This document shows, one piece after another, positions 15,930 through 22,964 of a stretch of 38,083 bases of DNA; the first letter of the stretch is position 1; each line of letters starts with the position of its first letter. The DNA lies in contig DXMJ01000018.1 in assembly GCA_019414265.1 (NCBI GenBank), forward strand, positions 1 to 38,083, in the 5' to 3' direction. Source of the DNA: Collinsella sp. (GTDB taxonomy: Bacteria; Actinomycetota; Coriobacteriia; Coriobacteriales; Coriobacteriaceae). The notes under the pieces are model-generated. The model ran no database searches and was not told where the DNA came from. It saw nothing but the letters and a program-made list of their open reading frames with translations. A program made the translations under genes and the position numbers.

Positions 15930-17015
15930 ATGCACATTCCAGACAACTACCTGTCCCCGCAGACCGATGCCGTCATGGCGGTCGCGATGGTGCCCGTGTG
16001 GGTCCACTGCATCAAGAAGGTGCGCGCCACGCTCGATCGCGAGCACATGGCTTTTCTGGGCATCTGCGCCGCATTCTCTTTCTTGCTCATGATGTTTAAC
16101 GTTCCGCTGCCCGGCGGCACCACAGGCCACGCCGTCGGCGGCGCGCTCATCGCTCTGCTGCTGGGTCCCGAGGCCGCGGCTATCGCTGTCTCGGTCGCGC
16201 TGGCGCTGCAGGCGCTGCTGTTTGGCGACGGCGGCGTTCTGTCGTTTGGCGCCAACTGCTTTAACATGGCCTTTGTGCTGCCGTTTGTCGCTGCTATCGT
16301 GTTCCGTGCGCTCAACAGCCGTCTGCACGACAAGAGCTGGGGCACCTCGGTTTCCGCCATCGTGAGCGGTTGGGTCGGCCTGTGCGTGGCGGCCCTGTGC
16401 GCGGCGATTGAGTTTGGTATTCAGCCGATGCTCTTCACGAACGCCTCGGGCGCTCCGCTGTACTGCCCCTTCCCGCTGTCGGTTTCCATTCCCGCTATGC
16501 TGATTCCGCACATGCTGGTTGCCGGTGTGGTTGAGGGCGTCGCGACGGCCGCTATCTACGGCTTCATCAAGAAGACGGCTCCCAGCTTCATCGTCGGTCC
16601 CGAGGCTGTCGATGGCTTGCTTTCTGCCGAGGGCGCAACCGCCAAGAAGACCTCGCTGGTTCCCACGCTTATCCTGGTCGCTGTACTCGTGGTTGCCACG
16701 CCACTGGGCCTTCTGGCCACCGGTGACGCCTGGGGCGAGTGGGATGCCGAGGGCGCAGCGACGGCAGTTCAGGAGGCTGGCGATGACAACCTGCAGGCTT
16801 CGGTCGGCCTCGATGCCCCGACCTTTGCAGACACGCTGCCCACGGGCGATTATCTGCAGGCCTATTCCGAGGAGCAGGGTCTTGACTTTGCCGGCCAGGC
16901 CGCGATGTATATTCTTTCGGGCGTGATTGGCGTGGCGGTGCTCACTATCGCATTCCGCCTGGTCTCGCTGACGGTCAAGGAAAGCGGTGCTCATGGCAAT
17001 AGCCGAGCTGCCTAG
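15930..17015 (+). CDS. nikM: ECF nickel/cobalt transporter substrate-binding component (NikM/CbiM with fused NikN-like tail)
   Basis: Membrane S-component of an energy-coupling-factor importer for Ni2+ or Co2+. 361 residues. The N-terminus MHIPDNYLSPQTDAV is diagnostic: in this family His2 and the free N-terminus bind the metal, which fixes the start at ATG 15930 (GGGAGG 5 nt upstream) although the frame is open to 15729. Several membrane helices follow with FNVPLPGGTTGHAVGGAL and LSFGANCFNMAF. After residue ~235 there are two more helices (ILVAVLVVATPLGLLATGDAW; MYILSGVIGVAVLTIAFRLV) around an acidic external loop, as in NikN. The NikR-like box favours nickel over cobalt; B12 control is not seen. 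Confidence 0.9.
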   Translation: MHIPDNYLSPQTDAVMAVAMVPVWVHCIKKVRATLDREHMAFLGICAAFSFLLMMFNVPLPGGTTGHAVGGALIALLLGPEAAAIAVSVALALQALLFGDGGVLSFGANCFNMAFVLPFVAAIVFRALNSRLHDKSWGTSVSAIVSGWVGLCVAALCAAIEFGIQPMLFTNASGAPLYCPFPLSVSIPAMLIPHMLVAGVVEGVATAAIYGFIKKTAPSFIVGPEAVDGLLSAEGATAKKTSLVPTLILVAVLVVATPLGLLATGDAWGEWDAEGAATAVQEAGDDNLQASVGLDAPTFADTLPTGDYLQAYSEEQGLDFAGQAAMYILSGVIGVAVLTIAFRLVSLTVKESGAHGNSRAA

Positions 17016-17829
17016 TTGGCTTGCGGCTGAGGAGCGATACGAGCCCGTGGGGGCTCGGCATCGTGTGATGCAAAAGAATGTCCTGCACCTGGCGAGCCTG
17101 CTTGAGCGGGTCCGCTTGGGTGGCGGGGCGCACAGGGGCGGGTCGGCCATCGACCGCGCCCTTTCTTTTGTTTCGGCGCCGGTGCGTCTGGTGGGGATGT
17201 TCGTCTGCGTTTTGTGCGTGTGTCTGACGCAGAGCCCGCTGTACCTCATGTTGATGGCGGCTATCGCGCTGGTGCTGGTCGCGGTGCGTCCCGTACGCGG
17301 GCTGCGGGCAACCTTAGTGCCGGCGTTGGCTGCTGCGGGGTTTGCCGTGGTTCTGGCACTGCCTGCTCTGCTGCTGGGCGCTTCTGCCACGGGTGCCATG
17401 CTCAAGATCGCGCTCAAGACGTTCATTAATGTGTCGCTGGTGCTGGGCGTTTCGTGGACCCTCACATGGAGCCGCATGTCGGCGGCGCTTAAGATGCTGC
17501 ACCTGCCCGACGAGGTCATCTTTACTTTCGATATGGCGCTCAAGCATATCGAGGTGCTGGGACGCACAGCGCACGATCTGTGCGAATCGGTCATGCTGCG
17601 CAGCGTCGGTTCCGCGCCTGCGGGTTTTTCGCGCACCGACTCGCTGGCGGGTATCATGGGCATGACGTTTATCAAGGCGATGGAGTGCAGCCGCGCGATG
17701 GACGAGGCTATGCTTTGCCGCGGCTTTGCCGGCGTGTACCCGGCGCCTGCACGCGCCGGGTTTGGCTGGCGCGATGCGGTCTATGCGGCCGGCGTGGTTC
17801 TGCTCGCCGTGTTGTGCGCGGTGCTGTAG
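16993..17829 (+). CDS. nikQ: ECF transporter transmembrane component (NikQ/CbiQ)
   Basis: T-component that couples the ATPase to the metal-binding component. 278 residues with an amphipathic N-terminal third, about five hydrophobic helices (VRLVGMFVCVLCVCL, LMLMAAIALVLVAV, LVPALAAAGFAVVLALPALL), and a cytoplasmic region with the coupling motifs near FIKAMECSRAMDEAMLCRG. The motif A-R-A-x-D-x-A-M-x-x-R-G typical of CbiQ appears here with Cys-Ser in the first part. The start overlaps nikM by 23 bp; ATG 16993 has AAGGAAAG 7-9 nt upstream, and GTG 16987 is an alternative. Confidence 0.88.
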   Translation: MAIAELPSWLAAEERYEPVGARHRVMQKNVLHLASLLERVRLGGGAHRGGSAIDRALSFVSAPVRLVGMFVCVLCVCLTQSPLYLMLMAAIALVLVAVRPVRGLRATLVPALAAAGFAVVLALPALLLGASATGAMLKIALKTFINVSLVLGVSWTLTWSRMSAALKMLHLPDEVIFTFDMALKHIEVLGRTAHDLCESVMLRSVGSAPAGFSRTDSLAGIMGMTFIKAMECSRAMDEAMLCRGFAGVYPAPARAGFGWRDAVYAAGVVLLAVLCAVL

Positions 17830-17875
17830 GCGCTGCTGGTTCCGGCTGGGGATGCAACTAGGGAAGGGCGACGTT

Positions 17876-18646
17876 TTGACGATCGATATGAATAGTGCGG
17901 CGGGCACGAACGGTGCGGGCGGCGCCGAGGCCACGCCGCTCATCGAGCTGCGCGACGTGGTGTTCTCCTATGCGGGCCATACGGTTGTCGATGGTGTGTC
18001 GCTGCAGGTCGATCGTGGTGAACTCGTTGCCCTGCTCGGTCCCAACGGCTGCGGTAAGACGACGATTATGCGCCTTATTAACGGCCTTGAACTCGCGGAC
18101 GCAGGGGCATACCTGTTTGACGGGCACGCGATCGACGCGGCGTTTCTAAAGGATTCCGCGGCCGCTCAGCGTTTTCATCAGCGCGTAGGTTTTGTGTTTC
18201 AAAATGCCGACGCCCAGCTGTTCTGCGCTACGGTGGGCGAGGAAGTTGCTTTTGGTCCCGCGCAGATGGGGCTGCCGGCAGACGAGCTCGAGCGCCGTGT
18301 GCGCGATGCCATGGAGCTGTTCCAGGTTGCCGATCTGGTCGATGCCTCGCCCTATCAGCTTTCGGGCGGGCAAAAGAAGCGCGTGGCGCTGGCTGCCGTC
18401 GTGTCGATGAACCCCGATATCCTGGTGCTCGACGAGCCTACCAACGGACTTGACGAGGACTCGTGCGACATCGTGGTCAACTTTCTACTGGCCTATGTTG
18501 CTGCCGGTAAGACGGTCTTGATGAGCACGCACCATCAGGATTTGGTACGACGCCTGGGTGCCCGCGCCATCTATATCGATCGATATCACCATGTGGTCGA
18601 GGCGCCGGTGTCTTCGTATGGAACCGAGAGCGGCGCTGCGGAATAG
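17876..18646 (+). CDS. nikO: ECF transporter ATP-binding component (NikO/CbiO)
   Basis: Cytoplasmic ABC ATPase energising the nickel/cobalt importer. The core shows Walker A GPNGCGKTT, a Q-loop around GFVFQNADAQLF, signature LSGGQKKR, Walker B ILVLDEPT, and the H-loop STHH. The QNAD-Q-F stretch after the Q-loop is typical of ECF ATPases. The start is uncertain: TTG 17876 has GGGAAGGG 7 nt upstream; ATG 17852 and ATG 17888 are in frame but have no good ribosome-binding site. 256 residues from TTG. Third gene of the operon; no terminator is obvious after it. Confidence 0.9.
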   Translation: MTIDMNSAAGTNGAGGAEATPLIELRDVVFSYAGHTVVDGVSLQVDRGELVALLGPNGCGKTTIMRLINGLELADAGAYLFDGHAIDAAFLKDSAAAQRFHQRVGFVFQNADAQLFCATVGEEVAFGPAQMGLPADELERRVRDAMELFQVADLVDASPYQLSGGQKKRVALAAVVSMNPDILVLDEPTNGLDEDSCDIVVNFLLAYVAAGKTVLMSTHHQDLVRRLGARAIYIDRYHHVVEAPVSSYGTESGAAE

Positions 18647-18691
18647 TTGCTGCGTAGAGCGTGCGTAGCGGCCCGCGCGGCTTTGCCGTGA

Positions 18692-18700
18692 TGGTATAGT
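18692..18700 (+). promoter_or_regulatory. Extended -10 promoter
   Basis: TGGTATAGT is a close match to TGn-TATAAT, 26 bp before the phospholipase-like start. No -35 is seen at 16-18 bp, as is common for extended -10 promoters. Confidence 0.5.
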
Positions 18701-18725
18701 TATCCAGGTTTTTATGGGGGTGGCT

Positions 18726-19574
18726 ATGCCAAGCTGGAACATTCATATCGCTCAGACGGAGCGTTTGCTGGAGTGCACCGGCGCGCTTGCCAATAGCGTG
18801 CGCGACCGCAATGCCTTTTTGTTTGGCTGCGTGGTTCCGGATATCTTCGTGGGCTATATGGTCCCTGGTATCGCTGATCCCATTCCGTATCGCATTACGC
18901 ACTTTGCAAACCCCGAGCCTATCCCTAAGCCGCGCGAGCACGAGTTCTGGGATACCTATGTGGCGCCGCTGCTCAAAGGGGCGTCTGTTGGTACGCCGGC
19001 TGCCGCGACCTCGATCGCCGAGGAGCGCGAGCGACTCAATCGGGTGCATTATCCCCAACGCTACAAGGACGCCGAGCCGGTTGCTGGTCCCGGTGCTAGC
19101 GAGCTTTCGCTCGCGCCCGGTGACGTGGCGCAGTCGCTGCTCGATTTGACGCTGGGCGTCTGGTCGCATCTGGTGGCGGATACCGTATGGAATACGCGCG
19201 TGAATCAGTACCTGGAGGCGCACGGCGGCAAGCCGTGCGAGGAATTCCGCATTAAAAAGCAAGGCGACTTTGACTGGTTTGGCAAGACGCTGGGCATCGT
19301 TTCCATTCCGCGTGCGACCGATCGCCTCTATACCGCTGCGACGCGTTTTGGGCAGTATCCCATCCATAAAGAATATGTGCTCAAGACTATCGGCGTCATG
19401 CACGAGATTGTACGCGAAAACCCCGGCGAGCCCGATCATCCGCCGTATCGCCTGCTAACCGAGGAGTTTTTCGATGCAACGTTTACCGAGGTCATCGAGC
19501 TAACCGAGGCGGGATTTGCGGTTCGCGTTGCTGCTTCTGACGTTCCCGCAGTCCCCCTGATCGCTAGCTGCTAG
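18726..19574 (+). CDS. Zinc-dependent phospholipase C family protein
   Basis: 282 residues. The N-terminus SWNIHIAQTERLL, then FLFGCVVPDI and a later LGVWSHLVADTVWN, fit the zinc-dependent phospholipase C / S1-P1 nuclease fold (PF00882 group), where His and Asp residues bind a zinc cluster. Bacterial members of this size usually lack a signal peptide, as here, and their substrate is not known. The first Met 18714 is replaced by ATG 18726 because GGGGG at 18716-18720 forms the ribosome-binding site. Its stop codon overlaps the stop of the convergent gene within the palindrome CTAG. Confidence 0.75.
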   Translation: MPSWNIHIAQTERLLECTGALANSVRDRNAFLFGCVVPDIFVGYMVPGIADPIPYRITHFANPEPIPKPREHEFWDTYVAPLLKGASVGTPAAATSIAEERERLNRVHYPQRYKDAEPVAGPGASELSLAPGDVAQSLLDLTLGVWSHLVADTVWNTRVNQYLEAHGGKPCEEFRIKKQGDFDWFGKTLGIVSIPRATDRLYTAATRFGQYPIHKEYVLKTIGVMHEIVRENPGEPDHPPYRLLTEEFFDATFTEVIELTEAGFAVRVAASDVPAVPLIASC

Positions 19575-20644
19575 CCGGCCGGCTTAACGGTGAACAGTTC
19601 ATCCCAATTGACCAACAGCTCCCGTCGCAGGGCATCTTCGGTGGTGCGTTCCTGATCGGTCTTTGGGATGTAGGGGAGCCCCGCCTTTTTATGGATGAGT
19701 TCGGCGATGTTGTTAAAGCTCTTCGTGTCTTTGATTTGCTCATAGGTTATCTGGATAACGTCATAGCCCATGCTTGTGAGGGCGGTGGTGCGCTCGGCAT
19801 CGGAGAGACTTGCGGCTTCGCTGTCGTGGGCTGAGCGGCCTTGACATTCCAGAATGACGCCCATGCTGTCGGTGTTGCTCTCGATGAGGATATCGGCGTA
19901 GCAGCAGGTTTTGTCATACAGTGAGCGCGCGGCTTCGCTGAGCGGGATGCGCGCGTTATTGGTGATGTCGATGCCCAAGCCGCCCTCGTCGCGGGGGAGC
20001 GAGATGAGTATGGACGTCTGGACTTCGAAGGGCGAGGCGGTCTGTCCCGTCATATGTTCGGCGGCCCAGCGGAGCTGCTTAACGCCGCGCAGACCTGCGG
20101 CCTGCTTGGCGAACGCGGCGATCTCCCCCGCGCTGAGGAGCGGCGCGCGCTTCCACAAGTTGGTGTCATTGCCCTTGGTGTCGACAACACGCTTCCAACC
20201 ACAGTCGGGCGGAATGAGCTTAAGTGACATTGCCTCATCAAGTTGCTGTTGCGTACGCTTACAGGGCGTAAACACTGCAAAGGAACCGCACATCTCGTAG
20301 CAAGCCATGAGTAACTGGTTACGTGAGACCTGCGTAGCAAGGTTGAGCAGTGTGAATTCCGGTGACGTGACATCAAACCCATGCTCAGTCTGCCTAAACG
20401 ACCCAGGAGGCGGCTCTTGGGTTAGCAGACGGCTGTGAAATAGCTTTCCGTTCGCGCGTTGTTTTCTTTCGCCCACGAATCTCCAAACTGGTGTGCCGAG
20501 CAAGTCTTTAAATACTGGCTGTTTTGAGTAATGCACCAAGCGATGGTCATGGTCGGGCGGCAGGATTGCCGGATAGAGTCCGAGTATCTGGGGCGGGATG
20601 CGATAGTACTGAAAAGCCGTGGGTCCGCAGGCAAGAAATGACAT
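19571..20644 (-). CDS. DUF559-like / AbiEi-type hypothetical protein
   Basis: 357 residues. The middle has a conserved-looking segment, VTSPEFTLLNLATQVSRNQ then LMACYEMCGSFAV, of the kind seen in a large coriobacterial family. Toward the C-terminus, CYADILIE, VILECQGRSAH and LTSMGYDVIQITYEQIKD look like the core of a DUF559/Vsr-type PD-(D/E)xK nuclease fold (D, then E-x-Q). Such proteins are suspected DNA-acting or AbiEi-like factors; the function is unproven. The ribosome-binding site is weak (GGAT 6 nt upstream). A perfect 21-bp inverted repeat starts 47 bp before the gene. Base composition is lower in GC than its neighbours, hinting at transfer. Confidence 0.7.
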   Translation of the reverse strand: MSFLACGPTAFQYYRIPPQILGLYPAILPPDHDHRLVHYSKQPVFKDLLGTPVWRFVGERKQRANGKLFHSRLLTQEPPPGSFRQTEHGFDVTSPEFTLLNLATQVSRNQLLMACYEMCGSFAVFTPCKRTQQQLDEAMSLKLIPPDCGWKRVVDTKGNDTNLWKRAPLLSAGEIAAFAKQAAGLRGVKQLRWAAEHMTGQTASPFEVQTSILISLPRDEGGLGIDITNNARIPLSEAARSLYDKTCCYADILIESNTDSMGVILECQGRSAHDSEAASLSDAERTTALTSMGYDVIQITYEQIKDTKSFNNIAELIHKKAGLPYIPKTDQERTTEDALRRELLVNWDELFTVKPAG

Positions 20645-20690
20645 GGCGATCCGATCGTTTGAGCGTTGATTGGGCTAGAAAAGCTATTCG

Positions 20691-20820
20691 TTTCGGAAGT
20701 GCGGGGAAAAAGACAAATAGGTCAGACACAAGCGGTATTTAAGCCAACTTTATCAGGGGTTTTGTTGAAATAAAAGGGCTTGTGCTCGGGGGTAAGCAAT
20801 TTTTCCCCGCACTTCCGAAA
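20691..20820. repeat. Perfect 21-bp inverted repeat bracketing 88 bp
   Basis: The arm at 20691-20711 (TTTCGGAAGTGCGGGGAAAA plus A) is the exact reverse complement of 20800-20820. Inside, CACAAGC (~20727) and GCTTGTG (~20778) form a second nested pair. The interior is AT-rich and has no reading frame. It is too short for a transposon; a MITE-like element or a two-site operator for the DUF559-like gene are the main options. Confidence 0.85.
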
Positions 20821-20994
20821 ACGCGGTCGATCCGGCTCTTGCTAAAACGATTCAGCAGCATCGGATAAGGTGTGGGTTTGCCACCGGGTGAACACTTTTA
20901 GCGCCTGAGGCTTTATTTTTTGGCCTCGAAGGGTGGATTTTGCGCTTTTGGTAAAGAAATGAGTGCGTGTTTTGCTGTGTGCTGGCATTGGTAC
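20821..20994. other. Intergenic stretch with no clear feature
   Basis: Between the inverted repeat and the pyruvate kinase terminator I see only a weak GAGGC/GCCTC hairpin around 20908-20935 with a T-rich loop. There is no reading frame with a ribosome-binding site. Confidence 0.3.
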
Positions 20995-21034
20995 AAAAAA
21001 GGGCCCGGAAGGCAAAGCCTTCCGAGCCCTTTTG
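20995..21034 (-). terminator. Terminator of pyk
   Basis: On the minus strand, AAAAGGGCTCGGAAGG and CCTTCCGGGCCCTTTT form a long stem around CTTTG and end in a T-run. It lies ~28 bp after the pyk stop. Confidence 0.9.
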
Positions 21035-21061
21035 CAATGCAAGCGTGCTTGCAAGTGCGAT

Positions 21062-22522
21062 TTAGCGCACCTGAGCGACGTAAGCGACGTTGGTCGAGGA
21101 GACCTTGTCCTCGAGCTGAACACTCATGCGGGGATCGCCGGCGGTAGCGACGGTCAGATCGCCGGCCTCGACGTAGCCGAGCTCCTTAGCGGTCTCGATC
21201 GCCTTGACGATCGTGCCGTTGACGGTGCCCTGGGTAATCTCGGCCTGGTGCGGGATAACGCCCCAGTACATGATCATCTGCTGGACGGCCCACTCGTGGC
21301 GGGAGAACGCGCAGATCGGCATGTTGGGACGGAAGTGCGAGATCAGGCGAGCAGTACGACCGGTGGTCGTCGGCACGGTGATGCACTTGGCGCCAACGGT
21401 GGTGGCCATGTTCACAGCGGACATACCCACAACGTTGTTGACAACGCGGGTGCCGTGAGCATCGGCCGGAACCTCGAGCGGAGCGTGGGCCGGGAGGTAC
21501 TTCTCGGCCTCGAGAGCAATGCTGGCCTGCATCTTGACGGCCTCGACCGGGTACTTACCGGCAGCGGACTCGCCAGAGAGCATGACGGCGTCGGTGCCGT
21601 CGTAGATGGCGTTAGCAACGTCGGCAACCTCGGCGCGCGTCGGGCGCGGGTTCTGCTGCATGGAGTCGAGCATCTGCGTAGCAGTGATGACGGGCTTGTA
21701 GGCCGCGTTGCACTTGGCGATGATCTCCTTCTGGATGTGGGGAACGAGCTCGGGCTTGATCTCGATGCCCAGGTCGCCACGGGCGACCATGATGCCGTCG
21801 GAAGCCTCGAGGATCTCGTCGAAGTTCTCGACGCCCAGGGCGCACTCGATCTTCGGGAAGATCGTCACGTGCTCGCCGCCGTTCTCGCGGCAAAGCTTGC
21901 GGATGCCACGGACGGACTCGCCGTCACGGATGAAGGAAGCGGCGATGTAGTCGATGTTCTCGGTCAGGCCAAAGAGGATGTCCTGACGATCGCGCTCGGT
22001 GATGGCGGGCAGCGAGATGTTGACGTTGGGCATGTTGACGCCCTTGCGCTCGCCGATCAGGCCGTCATTCTTGACGACGCAGGTCATGTCCTGGCCGTCG
22101 ACGGATTCGACCTCGAGGGCAACCAGGCCGTCATCGATCAGGATGAGGGAGCCCTTCTCGACCTCGGAGGGCAGAGCCAGGTAGTCGAGGGAGATGTGCT
22201 CAGCGGTGCCGTGGAAATCCTCGGACGTAGGCTGAGCGGTGACGACGATCTTATCGCCGGTCTTGACGGCAACCTTCTTGCCGTCGACCAGAAGGCCGGT
22301 GCGGACCTCGGGGCCCTTGGTGTCGAGCAGGATGCCGACGGGCAGACCGAGCTCCTTGGAAATACGGCGGACGCGCTCGATGCGACCGTGGTGCTCGTCG
22401 TAGGAGCCGTGCGAGAAGTTAAAACGGGCGACGTTCATGCCCGCCTTGATCATCTCGCGGATGGTCTCGTCGCTATCGCAGGCGGGACCCATGGTGCATA
22501 CAATCTTAGTGCGCTTGTACAT
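21062..22522 (-). CDS. pyk: Pyruvate kinase
   Basis: Last step of glycolysis: phosphoenolpyruvate plus ADP to pyruvate plus ATP; cytoplasmic tetramer. 486 residues. Landmarks: N-terminus TKIVCTMGPA with AGMNVARFNFSHG, the B domain (~70-170) with LDTKGPEVRTG before it, the catalytic and metal-binding stretch FPKIECALGVENFDEIL and MVARGDLGIEI, the effector-proximal TATQMLDSM, and the C-terminal regulatory domain (PTTTGRTARLISHFRP). The start is supported by GGAGGT 5 nt upstream. Transcribed alone, divergently from the P-type ATPase. Confidence 0.97.
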   Translation of the reverse strand: MYKRTKIVCTMGPACDSDETIREMIKAGMNVARFNFSHGSYDEHHGRIERVRRISKELGLPVGILLDTKGPEVRTGLLVDGKKVAVKTGDKIVVTAQPTSEDFHGTAEHISLDYLALPSEVEKGSLILIDDGLVALEVESVDGQDMTCVVKNDGLIGERKGVNMPNVNISLPAITERDRQDILFGLTENIDYIAASFIRDGESVRGIRKLCRENGGEHVTIFPKIECALGVENFDEILEASDGIMVARGDLGIEIKPELVPHIQKEIIAKCNAAYKPVITATQMLDSMQQNPRPTRAEVADVANAIYDGTDAVMLSGESAAGKYPVEAVKMQASIALEAEKYLPAHAPLEVPADAHGTRVVNNVVGMSAVNMATTVGAKCITVPTTTGRTARLISHFRPNMPICAFSRHEWAVQQMIMYWGVIPHQAEITQGTVNGTIVKAIETAKELGYVEAGDLTVATAGDPRMSVQLEDKVSSTNVAYVAQVR

Positions 22523-22585
22523 TCAGACCTCCATCTGACATCGTCTTGCGCTGATAGATAAACCATAAGAAATAAAACCGTGTTG

Positions 22586-22591
22586 ATTATA
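22586..22591 (-). promoter_or_regulatory. -10 element of pyk
   Basis: On the minus strand this is a perfect TATAAT, 63 bp before the pyk start. No matching -35 is seen 16-18 bp upstream. The rest of 22592-22800 is AT-rich and shows no gene on either strand. Confidence 0.55.
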
Positions 22592-22816
22592 ACGAAATGC
22601 TGACCGAATACCCCATAAAATCGACCGTATGCCGAATTAGAAGTTCATTTTTTGCGGGAAAAACGGTATATGAAAAATCTTTACCAACCGCTCTAACCGC
22701 TGCTATCTGGGCGATATGTCAGTTTGGCGATGTGCCGAAGAAAAAACGTTTTACCAATGTTGAGCATCACACGGTCTGCACCGTTGCGTGCGGACCATAT
22801 TTCCAAACCGATTGTT

Positions 22817-22846
22817 TTGGCTAGACTCGCCGCTTTGGGGTACCAT
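22817..22846 (+). promoter_or_regulatory. Promoter of the P-type ATPase leader
   Basis: TTGGCT (22817-22822) and TACCAT (22841-22846) are 18 bp apart. The -10 matches TATAAT at four of six positions. Transcription would begin near 22853, immediately before the first leader hairpin, which supports this choice. Confidence 0.5.
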
Positions 22847-22854
22847 AGCCCCAC

Positions 22855-22957
22855 TATCAACTGCCGCTCAGCACGGCAGCCTTGATGAGCCCTTGCCCTT
22901 CTCCTGGGAATTATGATCGGGCATCAATCTGCTGAGTGGCCCGAATCCCAGGAGGGG
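22855..22957 (+). promoter_or_regulatory. Structured leader RNA sequestering the ATPase ribosome-binding site
   Basis: Hairpin 1: ATCAA-CTGCCG (22856-22866) pairs with CGGCAG-CC-TTGAT (22874-22886), leaving loop CTCAGCA (22867-22873). Hairpin 2: CTCCTGGGA (22901-22909) pairs with TCCCAGGAG (22946-22954), and TCGGGC (22917-22922) with GCCCGA (22939-22944), across an asymmetric internal loop (7 nt against 1). The 16-nt terminal loop contains TGCTGAG (22930-22936), the exact complement of loop 1. Hairpin 2 covers AGGAG of the Shine-Dalgarno AGGAGGGG. An exclusive alternative fold joins 22867-22892 with 22919-22936. This looks like a translational riboswitch or an RNA thermosensor-like control; no known class was recognised. 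Confidence 0.75.
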
Positions 22958-22964
22958 ACTCTAT

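Noticed and set aside
15830..15930. Cobalamin riboswitch before the ECF importer
   Set aside because: The leader is only ~90 nt and has no B12-box-like sequence. The palindrome present fits a protein operator instead.
22836..22957. yybP-ykoY manganese riboswitch before the P-type ATPase
   Set aside because: It was the first expectation for such a gene, but the conserved GGGGAGUAG-type loop and its partner are absent. The TGGGG/CCCCA hairpin at 22836-22853 overlaps the -10 and would not be in the RNA. A covariance-model search is still needed to be certain.
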